DNA of 64,000 nt from Melieria omissa (GCA_963971225.1 OZ020268.1:110266830-110330829); one strand, 5' to 3'. Shown: positions 25,847 through 38,047, counted from the stretch's first letter. Numbers and translations are program-made. The notes: a model not told the origin generated them from the sequence alone.

Positions 25847-27549
25847 CTACGCCGTATTTCCAGACACTTCGGGTTGCGGCGGCGGCTGTAGCGATGATAG
25901 CATCGGTGCTGGGGGTGGCGGAGCCAGTTGTGACTTAGAATCGCGCAACGACCGCTTTCGAGTGCGTTTCGGTGATTTCTCAAAGTCCATCTCGTTGTAG
26001 GTCTGCTCCGTGGCGCGCCAGACCATTTCCTGCCGCTGCACAAGTTCCGGAAAGCGCTGCTCGAACTCTTTATCCGGCGGAAGTAGCAGCTCCCATTTCT
26101 TTTCGGAATTTAAACGTGACACCGATTTCAGCACCTCGACCGCCTCATCCGGCGGTAATTGTGTGGCTGATATCACTTGTCGCCGATAGAGCCAACTCGA
26201 ACGGGAAAATCTAAAAAGCTACTCGCGCAAGCAAGTTTGTAATAAACAACAGCTGGCACGTTTTCCAAGTCACTTACAATATAATCTCTGGCGCGTATCA
26301 TCAGCTCGGAACAGACGCCGTTCGCATTCGACAGTGTTTCCGCTGGGTAAAGAATTTCCGACTGGGGCACCCAATTGCCATGAATCAATATGCCCACTTG
26401 CGGTAATGTTCGCAGGACCTTCTCGCTGGTGATGTGCGCGTCGACGTTCTCCTGCAGTATGGACAATATGTCATCGAAGCATAACATACGCGCTACAGGA
26501 AAAATGAAAATGCAATGTAAACACGGTTGTTGCAATGACGAAAAATGATTGCTGCTTATTCTAGGGAAGATTTTTGTGCAATCGGCTGATTGCATTGTGG
26601 AACATTTCCGTACCGTCGGTTAGAATGACTTTGAGCTGATCTGTCAAGGACATGGACTTGAGGCGCGCCTTGCTTATCACTCGCGCCGGTAGCACCGCGT
26701 CGATACCTTGACCCTGACCGTCATTGGGAAGCAGCTTTTCCATATATTTACACGACTCTTGCGAGAGTGCATGGCTCGATTGATGATTAGTCGCGAACAG
26801 CTTTTGTCTTTCCAGTTCCGCTGTGGGCGACGTGCGCGGATGCCAATACGTCTCACACCAAGGCTCGTCTGTGCTCCGCTTCACATAGTTGTCGTAGCCC
26901 TGTTTTTCCTTTGCTTTCGCTTTCTTGCCACCAGCGCCAGCCCGTGCAAACTTCACCGTAACCTGCTGCAGCTCCTCGTCGTCCTCCTCGTCGTTCAGAG
27001 CCTTTTGCTCCGCCTTTGTGCGCTTATCCTCCTTGTCAAAGTGCAAAAAGGATGGTCGCAACTGCAGAATACTGGTCAGTGGCGATAAATGCAATTCCTT
27101 GTCTGCAAATATTCCTACTACATATTTCCCCACATCCTGCAGCGAACGCGAACTAATAAAGGCCTGCTTGTCCATAATGCCGCGTTTGTAAGTTGGACGC
27201 TCGCCTTTGGCTTGAGTTTTACCGTCTGCAGCTAGGGCAAACTGTTCGCCTTTAAATCGATCATAGAAATGCGATTCTGTGTTTAGTGAGAAGTCGACCT
27301 TCACCTCCTGGTTCAATGGTTTTACACAGCAGTTCACCACTGCGGCGCTGTCAAAGTTGCCAACCTGTATCTTAGTTGGATACTGGAACAGGTATAAATT
27401 GTCCTGAAGGTTCTTCGAAAGAAATACGGGAATCTGTTGATGCGAAAAAATATTAGCTATGTACTGCATGCGATCCTCTGCAAAATGCACGTCGCCTTCT
27501 CTGATACCTCTTCTACAATTACGTCTTCGTCCTCAACCATACTGGCCAT
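25847..27549 (-). CDS. Polr3E: DNA-directed RNA polymerase III subunit RPC5 (POLR3E)
   Basis: A subunit of the RPC4-RPC5 subcomplex of RNA polymerase III, acting in the nucleus in initiation and termination at tRNA, 5S and other short RNA genes. Exons, in transcript order: 27549-27508, 27433-26614, 26492-26278 and 26218-25847; 1449 nt, 482 residues. The N-terminus MASMVEDEDVIVEE joins IPVFLSKNLQDNLYLFQYPTK, the family signature. An acidic/basic linker (DEEDDEELQQ, KKAKAKEKQG) and EPWCETYWHP follow. For the last exon the frame requires the acceptor at 26219-26220, not the one 8 bp downstream; this gives RDYILFRFSRSSWLYRRQV, which aligns with the human segment containing QSRWVVRKEV. The tail is Pro-rich. 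It is shorter than the human protein, whose extra C-terminal winged-helix region appears absent, as expected for insects. Confidence 0.93.
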
Positions 27550-29136
27550 TCTCGGAAACGCTCAGCAATGCGCAATCCCCAATGCTGCGTGTACTTAGGT
27601 TCAAGCAGAAGTAAATAAAAACACAGAATGTGGGTAACAGTTCTGACAGCTGTCAGACTTTCGTATTCGTCATTCTCATTCAACGTTCTATATTTTTCGC
27701 CGACCGAAGATGAAAGCTAAAAATACAAAATTTGAGGGCTTAGTTTGAATCTCACACATAGATGGCGCTCACTGAATTTGGTCCAAATACATCCAACTAG
27801 TATTTGCAAATATAGAATGAATGCTGTTTATAAGTAGGCAGTTCAAATTCCCAATTAGCTAAATCCGAATATATTATATTTAAATGTTCCCAACTATTTT
27901 CCTGATATGTGTATATATTAGGGTAGCCAGATAAATAAATATATGTATATACAACCATTGATTGATTAAATAAAAACAGAGTTCTACATAGAAGCAGAAG
28001 AAGTTGTAACATTCACTTTAGTTTAACAATCTCAGATGAACAGTTTAATATAAAAGTTCAATATTCCAAAAAACTAACATACACAAAATTTGCTGCATAC
28101 ACCGACTCCAGCTTGAAAGAAATGATGCAAACTCTATACTCGTTCGCATTCGGGTTTTTGAAAATCAATTCAAGCAAACAAAAACAAGCACATATTTTGA
28201 TTAAACCTGCACATCTGGCTAACATAGTATCAAACTGGCGGGAAGCAAAAAAATACAACTAATATTCATATGAAGACGCAAATACAATTTAAGCCATGTG
28301 TGCCAGAAACTCACATGTATGTGTGACGAGAAATTATTTTCACCTCGCGCCAACTGACTCCTAATGTTTACATCCTCTCCAAGCTAATGCAATGCTTTGT
28401 ATTAATACTTAGAGCAACCCTTATGAACTAACTCGTTAAAAAATCGGGAATTCATTTTACCAATATTTTATTTTACGACAAATACAACAATGTTACATAA
28501 ACAATTAATATAAGTATATAATAAACGCAGCTCTGGAAATTACGCGTAAAATCTGGATTTGGCAAAATTGTTTTACAAATACACTTTACATGTACGGATC
28601 ATAAGTAGTTTTGCTTGATTGCATTGTGTTAATTTTTTACGAGTATAATACAAAGTTACACTTTTAAGCATTAGTTTGAGTTAGAACAAAAAAAACGTAA
28701 GGTCATGCACACCAACCGCTGTTACTGAAGGCACTCTAACTCGCAATAAATAACTTCGAAATTCACAAATGTAGGTTGACAGGTTGGCAATTGAAGTGCT
28801 GTGCGCATTAAATATAAATTATTCATTTAAAAGATTATTAGATTTAAAATATGTACGTTAGATTGTACACAACGTCGCAGTGTAACAGGCACATTAGCAT
28901 TGACTGGCGATGGCTGAATTCCGCTAATTGTTAGATATTACAAATATCATCCACAATTTGGAGTGATTTCGTTTGATTAGATTGATTTCCATTAAACTGT
29001 AGGGAACTCAACTGCTCCGCCGTTTCTTCCTCCGCTTACTTCAGAACATTGACATGCAAATGCTCTCATCTATAAACACTTCGTGCTTAGCACTTTTCGT
29101 TCCTTCGAACCGTTCAATTCTTCGGTTTCGGCTTTC
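27550..29136. other. POLR3E upstream region and fermitin-A 3' flank
   Basis: No gene was recognised. The right-hand part (about 28850-29136) is the fermitin-A 3' UTR, because it matches the plus-strand copy after 34940 at lower identity. The left part should contain the POLR3E promoter. Confidence 0.6.
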
Positions 29137-31278
29137 TTACACCCACCCGCCCGTCAGCTTGTGGAACATCTCTTCATTCAGCGTCTGGTTGTTCTCCTTC
29201 GAGCGCATCGACATAAATATATAGCCACCGATGAACTCGTGCACCACCTTGCAATCTGCCGACAGGCACGAGAACACCACTGTCTCGTCATGGAATTGGA
29301 TCATCATGCACTTGATGCCCCAGTTCACATTCCACGCCTTCATCGTGTTATACCGCCACGTTTTAATGTGGTCACCGGAACTCAGGTCCATACGCATGAT
29401 GCGGTTGTGTGCCACGCCTAGTAGTTCTTCTTTTTTGTGCCCGTCAAACTTTATCACGAACAGTGTCACGCCGAAGTCTGGCAGGGATTGCCACGCTTCT
29501 ATATACTTCAGTTTCGCTTCCATCAGCGACAGCTTTCGCACGTTTACGTGTGCCTCCAAAATACGCTGTGCTGCCTTATTTGACAACTTGCGCAACATCT
29601 TCGGACACAGGTAGTCAATAGTGTCGATGCTGCGCGCGTCTACATTCGCCGCCGCACCCTGCACCGGTTTCTGCATTTTCAGGAAAGATCGGATTTTCGC
29701 CACTTCGCTCTCGTACGAGCTGTCAGCCAGCGAACGTCCTTTGGCCGCCAGAAGACAGGCAGCCATCCATTTGGCGTATTGCTCCTCCGTTTCACAACGC
29801 ACCCAAACTTCGTTATTCGGTCCACTGCGACCTTCTGGCGGCACCTCCAGCCGAATAGCAAATTTACCCTGCGCCAAGTTCACATCTGGTGTGACCTCGC
29901 AGCCGCGCAAATTAATAGTCATCTCGGGCGCGCCGCGGCGGGAGCCCTCCGCATTCTTGTACAAATGCAGGTGAAGGTCACGATAGGCGAAAAAGTAGCG
30001 CTTGTAGCCCTTCAAAGTGAACTTGCGTGGCTTCAGAAATCGCAAGTAGTCCGACAGCTCGGGAATCTTTGTTATGTTACCGACATCCGTATTCGCACTG
30101 GGCCCTTCCAGCGTTATCTGCAGCTCGTTTAGTGCCGAGTCAATGTCATCATAAACTTCACTCGTGCCATTGCCGCCACCGTCCACCACGTCGAAGCCAG
30201 ATGGATGCGCATCGGTCTGCTGATTGATCTGAAACTGCAGCGCGGCAAACATTAGCGACTCCTCCTCAGTGCAGTCGAGTTCCTCGTTCAGAATGGACCA
30301 CTTTGCCTGTTCGTACAGCTGATTGATGCGCACTAGGTCATACTTTGGATTCAGGTCGAAAAACGTATAGTACTTAAAGCGAAGGCAGAGCGTGTCGTAC
30401 TCGCGGATACCCTGTTCCATTATCGATAGCGATGAGTCCAGCCAACCCACGTTCATGCGCGCTTTCTCCATCAGCGACCGGGGCCTTATCAAACGTGCAC
30501 GCACATCTGGACTGGGCGAACGCGGTGACGCGGCCAGGTTTTCCTGGAAATCTCCCAGGCTGGACGATGAATCGAATGTGGTGTAGCCGTTGCTGCTGTG
30601 CTTCCACGTGCCAGTGGGTGAGCTAATGGGAGTGCCCGGAGCTGTACCGTTTTGTCCTCGACGAGGAGTCGTGGCGTATGGTGAGACTGGTGCACAGAGG
30701 AAGTTGTCGTTGTGTGATTTGTCAAGACTGCCATCGCTGCCGTTATATGTAGAGTTTATGGGGATGAACGAGTTGGTGTCTGGTGCCGGCTGCAGGTACA
30801 CAGTGCCGTTGGGCTCCATTATTGGAATTGCTTTTTGCGGAAACTTGGAGAAATTCTTTTTGAGATGCTCTGCTTCAAGTGGTTTACACAGCGAAAGCTC
30901 TTCTGGGTAGCGAATGTCAAGGCTTTTGCAAAGATTCACTACCGCGCCGAAGGTCTTCACGGAAAAGTCGACACGGCAGTCCAGGTACCGCAAGTCCGGC
31001 AGCTGCACACGTAGTGTCTTGTGCATCGGTGTGAAATGAAGTAAACAATCAGCCTGAACGCCTACTTGATCAAGCGTTGACCGTGTGCGTGTGAGCCACA
31101 CATTCCTCGCCGGCCACCACAGGGCGTGGTCCGACCAGTCCTTCGGATTTTCAGGATCCACCAACTGCAGCATGATGCCGCCGATGTGCTGGTCACCGCG
31201 CACACGCAGTGTCTTCTCTACCTGCAGATCCGTGATGAAGATCCGCAGGTTCCATGAGTTCTCACCGACATGAATCAT
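29137..31278 (-). CDS. Fit1: Fermitin/kindlin (unc-112-related protein), copy A
   Basis: Kindlins bind integrin beta tails and activate integrins with talin at focal adhesions and muscle attachment sites. This is an intronless 713-residue frame, of typical family length. Visible regions are F0 at the N-terminus ([22 protein letters not shown]), F1 with its long low-complexity insert (about residues 150-290), F2 interrupted by a PH domain (about 410-520, from [23 protein letters not shown] in two parts), and the F3/PTB lobe ending KLTGGWV. In F3 the position of the vertebrate integrin-binding QW pair reads AW (MKAWNVNW, about residues 648-649). It is convergent in structure with copy B, facing it head to head across 1.5 kb; the proteins differ at four residues. 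Whether it is the orthologue of Drosophila Fit1 or Fit2 cannot be settled from sequence memory. Confidence 0.95.
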   Translation of the reverse strand: MIHVGENSWNLRIFITDLQVEKTLRVRGDQHIGGIMLQLVDPENPKDWSDHALWWPARNVWLTRTRSTLDQVGVQADCLLHFTPMHKTLRVQLPDLRYLDCRVDFSVKTFGAVVNLCKSLDIRYPEELSLCKPLEAEHLKKNFSKFPQKAIPIMEPNGTVYLQPAPDTNSFIPINSTYNGSDGSLDKSHNDNFLCAPVSPYATTPRRGQNGTAPGTPISSPTGTWKHSSNGYTTFDSSSSLGDFQENLAASPRSPSPDVRARLIRPRSLMEKARMNVGWLDSSLSIMEQGIREYDTLCLRFKYYTFFDLNPKYDLVRINQLYEQAKWSILNEELDCTEEESLMFAALQFQINQQTDAHPSGFDVVDGGGNGTSEVYDDIDSALNELQITLEGPSANTDVGNITKIPELSDYLRFLKPRKFTLKGYKRYFFAYRDLHLHLYKNAEGSRRGAPEMTINLRGCEVTPDVNLAQGKFAIRLEVPPEGRSGPNNEVWVRCETEEQYAKWMAACLLAAKGRSLADSSYESEVAKIRSFLKMQKPVQGAAANVDARSIDTIDYLCPKMLRKLSNKAAQRILEAHVNVRKLSLMEAKLKYIEAWQSLPDFGVTLFVIKFDGHKKEELLGVAHNRIMRMDLSSGDHIKTWRYNTMKAWNVNWGIKCMMIQFHDETVVFSCLSADCKVVHEFIGGYIFMSMRSKENNQTLNEEMFHKLTGGWV

Positions 31279-32797
31279 CTTCCGCTCCTATGCCGTCCAA
31301 TGTTAGCCGTTGTAATGTCTGCGTTGTGTCCGTCTGACAGAACGTTTCGCAATACACCGTCGTCTGTGTTCAACACCTACAAGATTTAAGCGGATGAAAC
31401 GCAGATGTTGGTAAAAGCTTGCATAGTGTACACGAAATGAAAACGACTGCCGATGACGTAAGTCACTCACTAAAAATCTGTGTTGAATATATCGCTGCTG
31501 TGAATAATTTTCGCAACTCGCGCGACCGATTCGGTGGGCTTATCTTTGCTTGGACCAGATGTTTACTTAGTCGTCAGCTCTCCAACCACGCTGGATATCA
31601 CAACTGCGCTTCAAGCAGAACTCACTGGAAAAACATCCAGTGCGCCAGGCCAAGCACGAAACACGTCGACCAGATATCTTGAACTACTGAAAACGCCGCT
31701 CTTTACACCGCACCGCTCCGCCAGCAACTAAAAACCCCAACAAATCCAAAACTGCCGTCCAAGGTTATTGTTGTTTGCTGCTGCCAGTTGTTGCCCACTG
31801 TTCTCGTCAAATGCAAAAATCCGAATCCAGCTCGATGCCTACACTAGCACTGGGCGCAACTCTACTCTACTAAACTGAACAGAGCAGAACAAAACTACAT
31901 CAACTTAAACCAAACGAACGCGACCAAAGCGAGACGCAATTAATTCATAAAACATCAGCAACACGCGAGCGAGCGCACTTATGCGAATTCAAATTCACTC
32001 GATTCGACTCTCTGCCGAGTAGCCAATATTTTATATTAATTAATTACACGGTGACGCAGCCATAGAAAATATTCGACTCTCTGGTGTCGAGTTTCTATTT
32101 TTAGAAGGAAATTGATGTGAGGAGGAGATGTAATGAAGACAATAACAAAACAAACTCAACAATACGGACATTTTCAGGGGATCGGCATTTACTGCTGAGT
32201 TCTAGTTCAGAGTTGCACTCAAAATTACCAACAAAAATCCAAGACATCGCAGAGCAACTTTCTGATTTCTAGCAAAGATTCATGACTTTTTTTTTGCGGA
32301 TCTGCAAAGAATCAACTATTTAAAGCATCAACCATGTGAAAGAGCATTTCAATTATTCAAGCTTTAACAAAGAGTTTTCGTCAAACGAATCCGATTCGGC
32401 TAAGCCAGCAACCCTGCGAGCAGTAGCGATCTATCATTCCGTTTTGCAGTGCTTCGCACTTTGGAATTTGACGTTGATCGAAGTGGATGGCGGTGGTGAA
32501 CAGTCTGCTCCGCTTTCTTTTCAATCGCCCTCAATTTGACAATTGATCCAATTTTTTTACTTCAAGTGCGCATCTGAGAGATTACCATAAACATAGGAGC
32601 TTTCGTTGAGAAATTTTTTGGATTCCGCACTCATTGTGAAGGTAGGCTATAAGGGATCTCCGTATGCTTTTCATCCAAATTCGAGCACTCAAAAACATCT
32701 GCTGCGTTTACTGATTGGTGTTGGTATGTTTTTTAGGTGGTGCGTCAAAGGCAGACATACTGCGGCAGTTTGTAGCGGGCTATACTAAGCGACAGTG
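31279..32797. promoter_or_regulatory. Shared head-to-head 5' region of the two fermitin genes
   Basis: The 1.5 kb between the two divergent start codons must hold both promoters and 5' UTRs. The two sides do not resemble each other: similarity between the genes begins essentially at the start codon. Just upstream of copy B, tactaagcgacag ends at 32794 and looks like a branch site and 3' splice site, so copy B probably has a non-coding 5' exon. Specific promoter elements were not identified. Confidence 0.55.
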
Positions 32798-34939
32798 ATG
32801 ATTCACGTCGGTGAGAACTCATGGAACCTGCGGATCTTCATCACGGATCTGCAGGTGGAGAAGACACTGCGTGTGCGCGGTGACCAGCACATCGGCGGCA
32901 TCATGCTGCAGTTGGTGGATCCCGAAAATCCGAAGGACTGGTCGGACCACGCCCTGTGGTGGCCGGCGAGGAATGTGTGGCTCACACGCACACGGTCAAC
33001 GCTTGATCAAGTAGGCGTTCAGGCTGATTGTTTACTTCATTTCACACCGATGCACAAGACACTTCGTGTGCAGCTGCCGGACTTGCGGTACCTGGACTGC
33101 CGTGTCGACTTTTCCGCGAAGACCTTCGGCGCGGTAGTGAATCTTTGCAAAAGCCTTGACATTCGCTACCCAGAAGAGCTTTCGCTGTGTAAACCACTTG
33201 AAGCAGAGCATCTGAAAAAGAATTTCTCCAAGTTTCCGCAAAAAGCAATTCCAATAATGGAGCCCAACGGCACTGTGTACCTGCAACCGGCACCAGACAC
33301 CAACTCGTTCATCCCCATAAACTCTACATATAACGGCAGCAATGGCAGTCTTGACAAATCACACAACGACAACTTCCTCTGTGCACCAGTCTCACCATAC
33401 GCCACGACTCCTCGTCGAGGACAAAACGGTACAGCTCCGGGCACTCCCATTAGCTCACCCACTGGCACGTGGAAGCACAGCAGCAACGGCTACACCACAT
33501 TCGATTCATCGTCCAGCCTGGGAGATTTCCAGGAAAACCTGGCCGCGTCACCGCGTTCGCCCAGTCCAGATGTGCGTGCACGTTTGATAAGGCCCCGGTC
33601 GCTGATGGAGAAAGCGCGCATGAATGTGGGTTGGCTGGACTCATCGCTATCGATAATGGAACAGGGCATCCGCGAGTACGACACGCTCTGCCTTCGCTTT
33701 AAGTACTATACGTTTTTCGACCTGAATCCAAAGTATGACCTAGTGCGCATCAATCAGCTGTACGAACAGGCAAAGTGGTCCATTCTGAACGAGGAACTCG
33801 ACTGCACTGAGGAGGAGTCGCTAATGTTTGCCGCGCTGCAGTTTCAGATCAATCAGCAGACCGATGCGCATCCATCTGGCTTCGACGTGGTGGACGGTGG
33901 CGGCAATGGCACGAGTGAAGTTTATGATGACATTGACTCGGCACTAAACGAGCTGCAGATAACGCTGGAGGGGCCCAGTGCGAATACGGATGTCGGTAAC
34001 ATAACAAAGATTCCCGAGCTGTCGGACTACTTGCGATTTCTGAAGCCACGCAAGTTCACTTTGAAGGGCTACAAGCGCTACTTTTTCGCCTATCGTGACC
34101 TTCACCTGCATTTGTACAAGAATGCGGAGGGCTCCCGCCGCGGCGCGCCCGAGATGACTATTAATTTGCGCGGCTGCGAGGTCACACCAGATGTGAACTT
34201 GGCGCAGGGTAAATTTGCTATTCGGCTGGAGGTGCCGCCAGAAGGTCGCAGTGGACCGAATAACGAAGTTTGGGTGCGCTGTGAAACGGAGGAGCAATAC
34301 GCCAAATGGATGGCTGCCTGTCTTCTGGCGGCTAAAGGACGTTCGCTGGCTGACAGCTCGTACGAGAGCGAAGTGGCGAAAATCCGATCTTTCTTGAAAA
34401 TGCAGAAACCGGTGCAGGGTGCGGCGGTGAATGTAGACGCGCGCAGCATCGACACTATTGACTACCTTTGTCCGAAGATGTTGCGCAAGTTGTCAAATAA
34501 GGCAGCACAGCGTATTTTGGAGGCACACGCAAACGTGCGAAAGCTGTCGCTGATGGAAGCGAAACTGAAGTATATAGAAGCGTGGCAATCCCTGCCAGAC
34601 TTCGGCGTGACACTGTTCGTGATAAAGTTTGACGGGCACAAAAAGGAAGAACTACTAGGCGTGGCACACAACCGCATCATGCGTATGGACCTGAGTTCCG
34701 GTGACCACATTAAAACGTGGCGGTATAACACGATGAAGGCGTGGAATGTGAACTGGGGCATCAAGTGCATGATGATCCAATTCCATGACGAGACAGTGGT
34801 GTTCTCGTGCCTGTCGGCAGATTGCAAGGTGGTGCACGAGTTCATCGGTGGCTATATATTTATGTCGATGCGCTCGAAGGAGAACAACCAGACGCTGAAT
34901 GAAGAGATGTTCCACAAGCTGACGGGCGGGTGGGTGTAA
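32798..34939 (+). CDS. Fit1: Fermitin/kindlin (unc-112-related protein), copy B
   Basis: An intronless 713-residue frame with the same F0-F1-F2(PH)-F3 layout as copy A. Differences from copy A are Ala for Val in DFS(V/A)KTF, Asn for Asp in NGS(D/N)GSL, Val for Ala in GAA(A/V)NV and Ala for Val in EAH(V/A)NV. The in-frame GTG just before the ATG is not needed; ATG at 32798 aligns with the start of copy A. The nucleotide sequence is also near-identical, with only scattered silent changes, and identity continues about 66 bp past the stop before falling. A polyadenylation signal AATAAA is at 35387-35392. The protein is predicted to act at integrin adhesions like its twin; both copies look intact. 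Confidence 0.95.
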   Translation: MIHVGENSWNLRIFITDLQVEKTLRVRGDQHIGGIMLQLVDPENPKDWSDHALWWPARNVWLTRTRSTLDQVGVQADCLLHFTPMHKTLRVQLPDLRYLDCRVDFSAKTFGAVVNLCKSLDIRYPEELSLCKPLEAEHLKKNFSKFPQKAIPIMEPNGTVYLQPAPDTNSFIPINSTYNGSNGSLDKSHNDNFLCAPVSPYATTPRRGQNGTAPGTPISSPTGTWKHSSNGYTTFDSSSSLGDFQENLAASPRSPSPDVRARLIRPRSLMEKARMNVGWLDSSLSIMEQGIREYDTLCLRFKYYTFFDLNPKYDLVRINQLYEQAKWSILNEELDCTEEESLMFAALQFQINQQTDAHPSGFDVVDGGGNGTSEVYDDIDSALNELQITLEGPSANTDVGNITKIPELSDYLRFLKPRKFTLKGYKRYFFAYRDLHLHLYKNAEGSRRGAPEMTINLRGCEVTPDVNLAQGKFAIRLEVPPEGRSGPNNEVWVRCETEEQYAKWMAACLLAAKGRSLADSSYESEVAKIRSFLKMQKPVQGAAVNVDARSIDTIDYLCPKMLRKLSNKAAQRILEAHANVRKLSLMEAKLKYIEAWQSLPDFGVTLFVIKFDGHKKEELLGVAHNRIMRMDLSSGDHIKTWRYNTMKAWNVNWGIKCMMIQFHDETVVFSCLSADCKVVHEFIGGYIFMSMRSKENNQTLNEEMFHKLTGGWV

Positions 34940-36386
34940 GAAAGCCGAAACCGAAGAATTGAACGGTTCAAAGGAACGGCAAGTGCTAAGCACGAAGTGT
35001 TTATAAATATGAGCAATCGCATGGTTATGTTCTGCGCTAAGCAGAGTTGAGTCCACTGCAATGTAATAGAAACCAATCTAATCAAACGGAATCAATCCAA
35101 GTTTTGGATGATATTTGTAATACCTAACAATTAGCGGAATCCAGCCAGAGCCAGTAAATGCCAATGTGCCTGTTACACTGGGGCGACATGTACAATCTAA
35201 CACACTTACTTTTAATACAATAATATAATATTTAAATTTGTTGCCGGTCACTTGAAGCGGACAAATGATATATTTATTTCAGCTTTGGGTCTAAGCGATT
35301 TCGTAAAATGTTTTTTTGTAATTAGTGTAACTAACAGTTTTCAGCAAGTGTGCACATATTAATCGAATTTAATAAGCAAATCCTTAAATAAATTATTTAA
35401 TGCGCTTAGTATAACTTAAAGTTTCATTGTGGTTTATCGGTTTTTTATATTTGGCTTTCAAGCTTTGCTTAGCCGTTACTCTGTGCATTGGATATATGGA
35501 AGAAAATATGACTTTGTGAAGGTATTTTGTTCTGAATGATATATTAATACTTACACATGTCACTGGCCAATGATAAAAGGATTCTAAAAACTTGAATAGA
35601 AACAATTTGTTGTCATTGTGATTGGGCCAGTATAATCACATATTGCACACAAACTGTTTGTTGTGCTTTGGGGAATAAATGACCCCGCTTTTTATACCAA
35701 TATAGTACATTTTGTAAGAAAAACATGAGAACAGAACATTAAACATGTACTGGTTCAAGCAAAGGGAAACTGAAATCCCATTGCATGGGGATCATGGTGT
35801 AAAAACCATGCAGAGCGAAGGATAAGGTGTGGCAATATATGACTGGGAAATATATTGCATGTGATATTTGTTAGTCACTGGTTCTGTTAGAATTTTATAA
35901 AAAAAAATTGTCATAAGTTACATTAGAAAAGGCGCGCGACCGTATCAGTGGGACTTGCCCAAAGGTGACTCGCCACTATACGAGCGTAGTGTGTATTAGT
36001 GATGATTCAGTGTCTCTATTTGAGTTTTTTTTTCGCGGTGACGTCCGAAGGCATAGCTTCCTCCGGCAGAATAAATGTGTGTGACACCATTTGTTGTTTA
36101 AACGTTTTGTGCACTTAAAATGTTAGTAAATTCTGGAATTTAAATATGTTTATACATGCATGACTCTTCACAAGCTGCCGTAGTTGCATCCGATAATGAA
36201 GTGTTAGAAAGTGAGGGAATATGTGTTCAATTAAAATAGTTGTTACGAATTGTTGTTATCAAAAACTTGCAAAGGAGAGCAGAAATGAGAGCATAAAAAG
36301 GTCAGAGAGAAAGCAGCTGCAAGTTTTTTTTTGTAAATTTTTTTCTGTTCCAGCTGATAAAAAACAGTATCAGCTGTTAAATAGTA
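34940..36386. other. Fermitin-B 3' UTR and spacer
   Basis: The first about 270 bp are recognisably homologous to the complement of 28870-29136 but with substitutions and indels. Beyond about 35400 no gene was seen. A block at 36296-36390 (agcagctgcaagttttttttt, then cagctgataaaaaacagtat) resembles the inverse of 13640-13775. Confidence 0.6.
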
Positions 36387-36580
36387 TGATACAAAAAATA
36401 AAGGTAGAACCGCTGTACAAGTTTTTTGACACTAAGCGTGTTAATTTACATTCTCCGTATTCGTAATCAGCTTGAGGATTTAAGATCTCTTAAAAAATAC
36501 GCGAAGAATAGACATTTCACTGTGACTAATAGAGATTTCAGATGTGAAACATGGTGGCTGAGAAGAAGAAGAGGAAAAAA
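36387..36580. repeat. Dispersed repeat, copy 2
   Basis: It starts with ATGATACAAAAAATAAAGG, the same end as the complement of the right terminus of copy 3 (59965-59996). It also shares gaatagac(a/c)tttcactgtgact with 59518-59539 and ggtggctgagaagaag with copies 1 and 3. The internal order is rearranged or partly inverted, so exact borders are uncertain. Confidence 0.5.
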
Positions 36581-36617
36581 CTAATTTGGTGTGTTCAGAA
36601 AATTCGTCGCGATATTT

Positions 36618-36855
36618 CTGTGGCCGTAAGGAATAACAGCCAAAGTCGAGTTAAGACAAAATTGAGTTATTACCACCATTGTATTCGTCGTATTCAAATG
36701 TACTACTACACAAAATTCTATGGCTTTTGTCATAAAATGAATGTTTTACGCCCGAAAATCTAAAATTTATCTAGTGTAAGCAAATTCAAAAATTAAAAGT
36801 GCTATCCTGAAAACTTCATAAAATCGACTTTAGCTGTTATTCCTTACGGCCACAG
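36618..36855. mobile_element. 238-bp MITE, CTGTGG-ended family (copy 1)
   Basis: The left end starts CTGTGGCCGTAAGGAATAAC (36618) and is matched inverted at the right end (complement of 36822-36855), about 34 bp with very few mismatches. ATTT directly flanks both sides (36614-36617 and 36856-36859). The same terminal sequence, diverged, bounds the element at 48355-48610, so this is a family. It has no coding capacity; the Lys-rich open frame across it is fortuitous. Confidence 0.85.
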
Positions 36856-37198
36856 ATTTCATAATAAAATATGATTTTATTTCAGATAGAATATAAAACA
36901 TATAGATTGTAATAGTTTTCTTTCATCTTTCTACTTCTCTTTGCGAAAGCATTTCTATTTACGCTCTTCCTGCACGTTTTTGCCGGGAAAGATCGTGAAT
37001 AAAACTAATATATTTTTTTATATCGAGCAACAAAAATAAGACCACTTATGACCGAGTGTAGCGGTCTCCCCGTCTTGCTTTCATATTCACTCATCGACTG
37101 CTTTTGAACAGCTGATTATTGACCGTGCATTTTCGATATTGTTTTCTGCTCGAACGTTGAACGCACGCGAGCGGAGACGAAAACAAAATAAAGGAGCA

Positions 37199-38047
37199 AT
37201 GGCAATGCGTCGACCATGGAGCAAAAATTTGTACGAGAACGCCGACTACGAGGACAACTACACCGACCCCAGTTTTCTGAAGGAGCTACGCACTAATTTG
37301 AATGTGCGCTTCTTCAGTTTTGGCGAAGCTATTCGCGGCGTGACGCTGCTCAACAACCAGATCTCCTGCATCACTGGCTTTTTGGTGCTCTTCTACATGC
37401 TGTACAGCGAGCGCGCCTCGCCCACCAGTGTGCTGCTGTCCAGCGGGCTGTTCACCGCCGTCGGCTATGTCTGCTACCGTGGGCGAAAGTTGCGTGAGTT
37501 ACAACACCTCATCGAGGACTCGAAGACGCTTCTCACAGTGTTGCTGTTCGGGTATGTTTTCGCACCGCTGCTGCACCGACTCACCGACGCTATCAGCACC
37601 GACACCATATTCTCTATGACATTTTTGGTGCTTGTGCTGAACCTGGTGTTCTGTGATTACGGGCTCTCGGTAGCCATGGTGTCTAAAGCATTGTCGCTGA
37701 ATGCGGCCATATTTGGCTCCATCTGCCTGGCGTCGCGTCTCTCCACCGCCTATCACGCATTCGTGCTGCTTGTGGAGGCGGCCATCTTCTTCGTGCTTTA
37801 TCCTATTCTGACCGCCGTCTACTGGCGCTGGTACTTGCTGCTGCCAATTTTTGGCACGTGCTGCTACTTCCTCTACCACATCTCGCGCACAGTGCTCTGC
37901 ATCTACGTGCTCTTCACAGGCTTCATAAACTTCGTCTGTCCTCTGATCTTTGTGGTGCAGCAGCGGCACAAGCACAACATACATGGTCCCTGGGATGAAG
38001 CTATCGTGGAGGAAAACACCGACACCAACCTCGATGAGAAATTATAG
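37199..38047 (+). CDS. PIG-C: Phosphatidylinositol N-acetylglucosaminyltransferase subunit C (PIG-C)
   Basis: A subunit of the ER complex that transfers GlcNAc from UDP-GlcNAc to phosphatidylinositol, the first step of GPI-anchor synthesis. It is an intronless, 282-residue multi-pass membrane protein. Family signatures seen: WSKNLYE..DNYTDPSFLKEL near the N-terminus, SDAISTDTI-type motif (TDAISTDTIFSM), CDYG, LSLNAAIFGSICLASRLSTAYHAF, and the C-terminal NIHGPWDEA. Several hydrophobic segments of about 20 residues span the middle. The start was chosen at the ATG at 37199, in frame with a second ATG at 37205; the upstream open frame has no ATG. The length and ends match the family, and no lesion was seen. 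Confidence 0.95.
   Translation: MAMRRPWSKNLYENADYEDNYTDPSFLKELRTNLNVRFFSFGEAIRGVTLLNNQISCITGFLVLFYMLYSERASPTSVLLSSGLFTAVGYVCYRGRKLRELQHLIEDSKTLLTVLLFGYVFAPLLHRLTDAISTDTIFSMTFLVLVLNLVFCDYGLSVAMVSKALSLNAAIFGSICLASRLSTAYHAFVLLVEAAIFFVLYPILTAVYWRWYLLLPIFGTCCYFLYHISRTVLCIYVLFTGFINFVCPLIFVVQQRHKHNIHGPWDEAIVEENTDTNLDEKL

Noticed and set aside
26211..26218. Nearer-to-exon acceptor for the last POLR3E exon (exon start 26210)
   Set aside because: It shifts the frame and gives an early stop; the acceptor 8 bp upstream restores a continuous, family-like protein.
26708..27191. Plus-strand open frames of 88 and 126 codons
   Set aside because: They are antisense to the POLR3E exon, whose minus-strand frame is clearly the real one.
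29083..31273. Many antisense open frames over fermitin copy A, with equivalents over copy B
   Set aside because: They are shadows of a GC-rich conserved coding sequence; they occur in both copies only because the copies are identical.
36551..36763. Lys/Arg-rich 70-codon open frame
   Set aside because: It runs across a MITE end and a dispersed repeat, with no domain.
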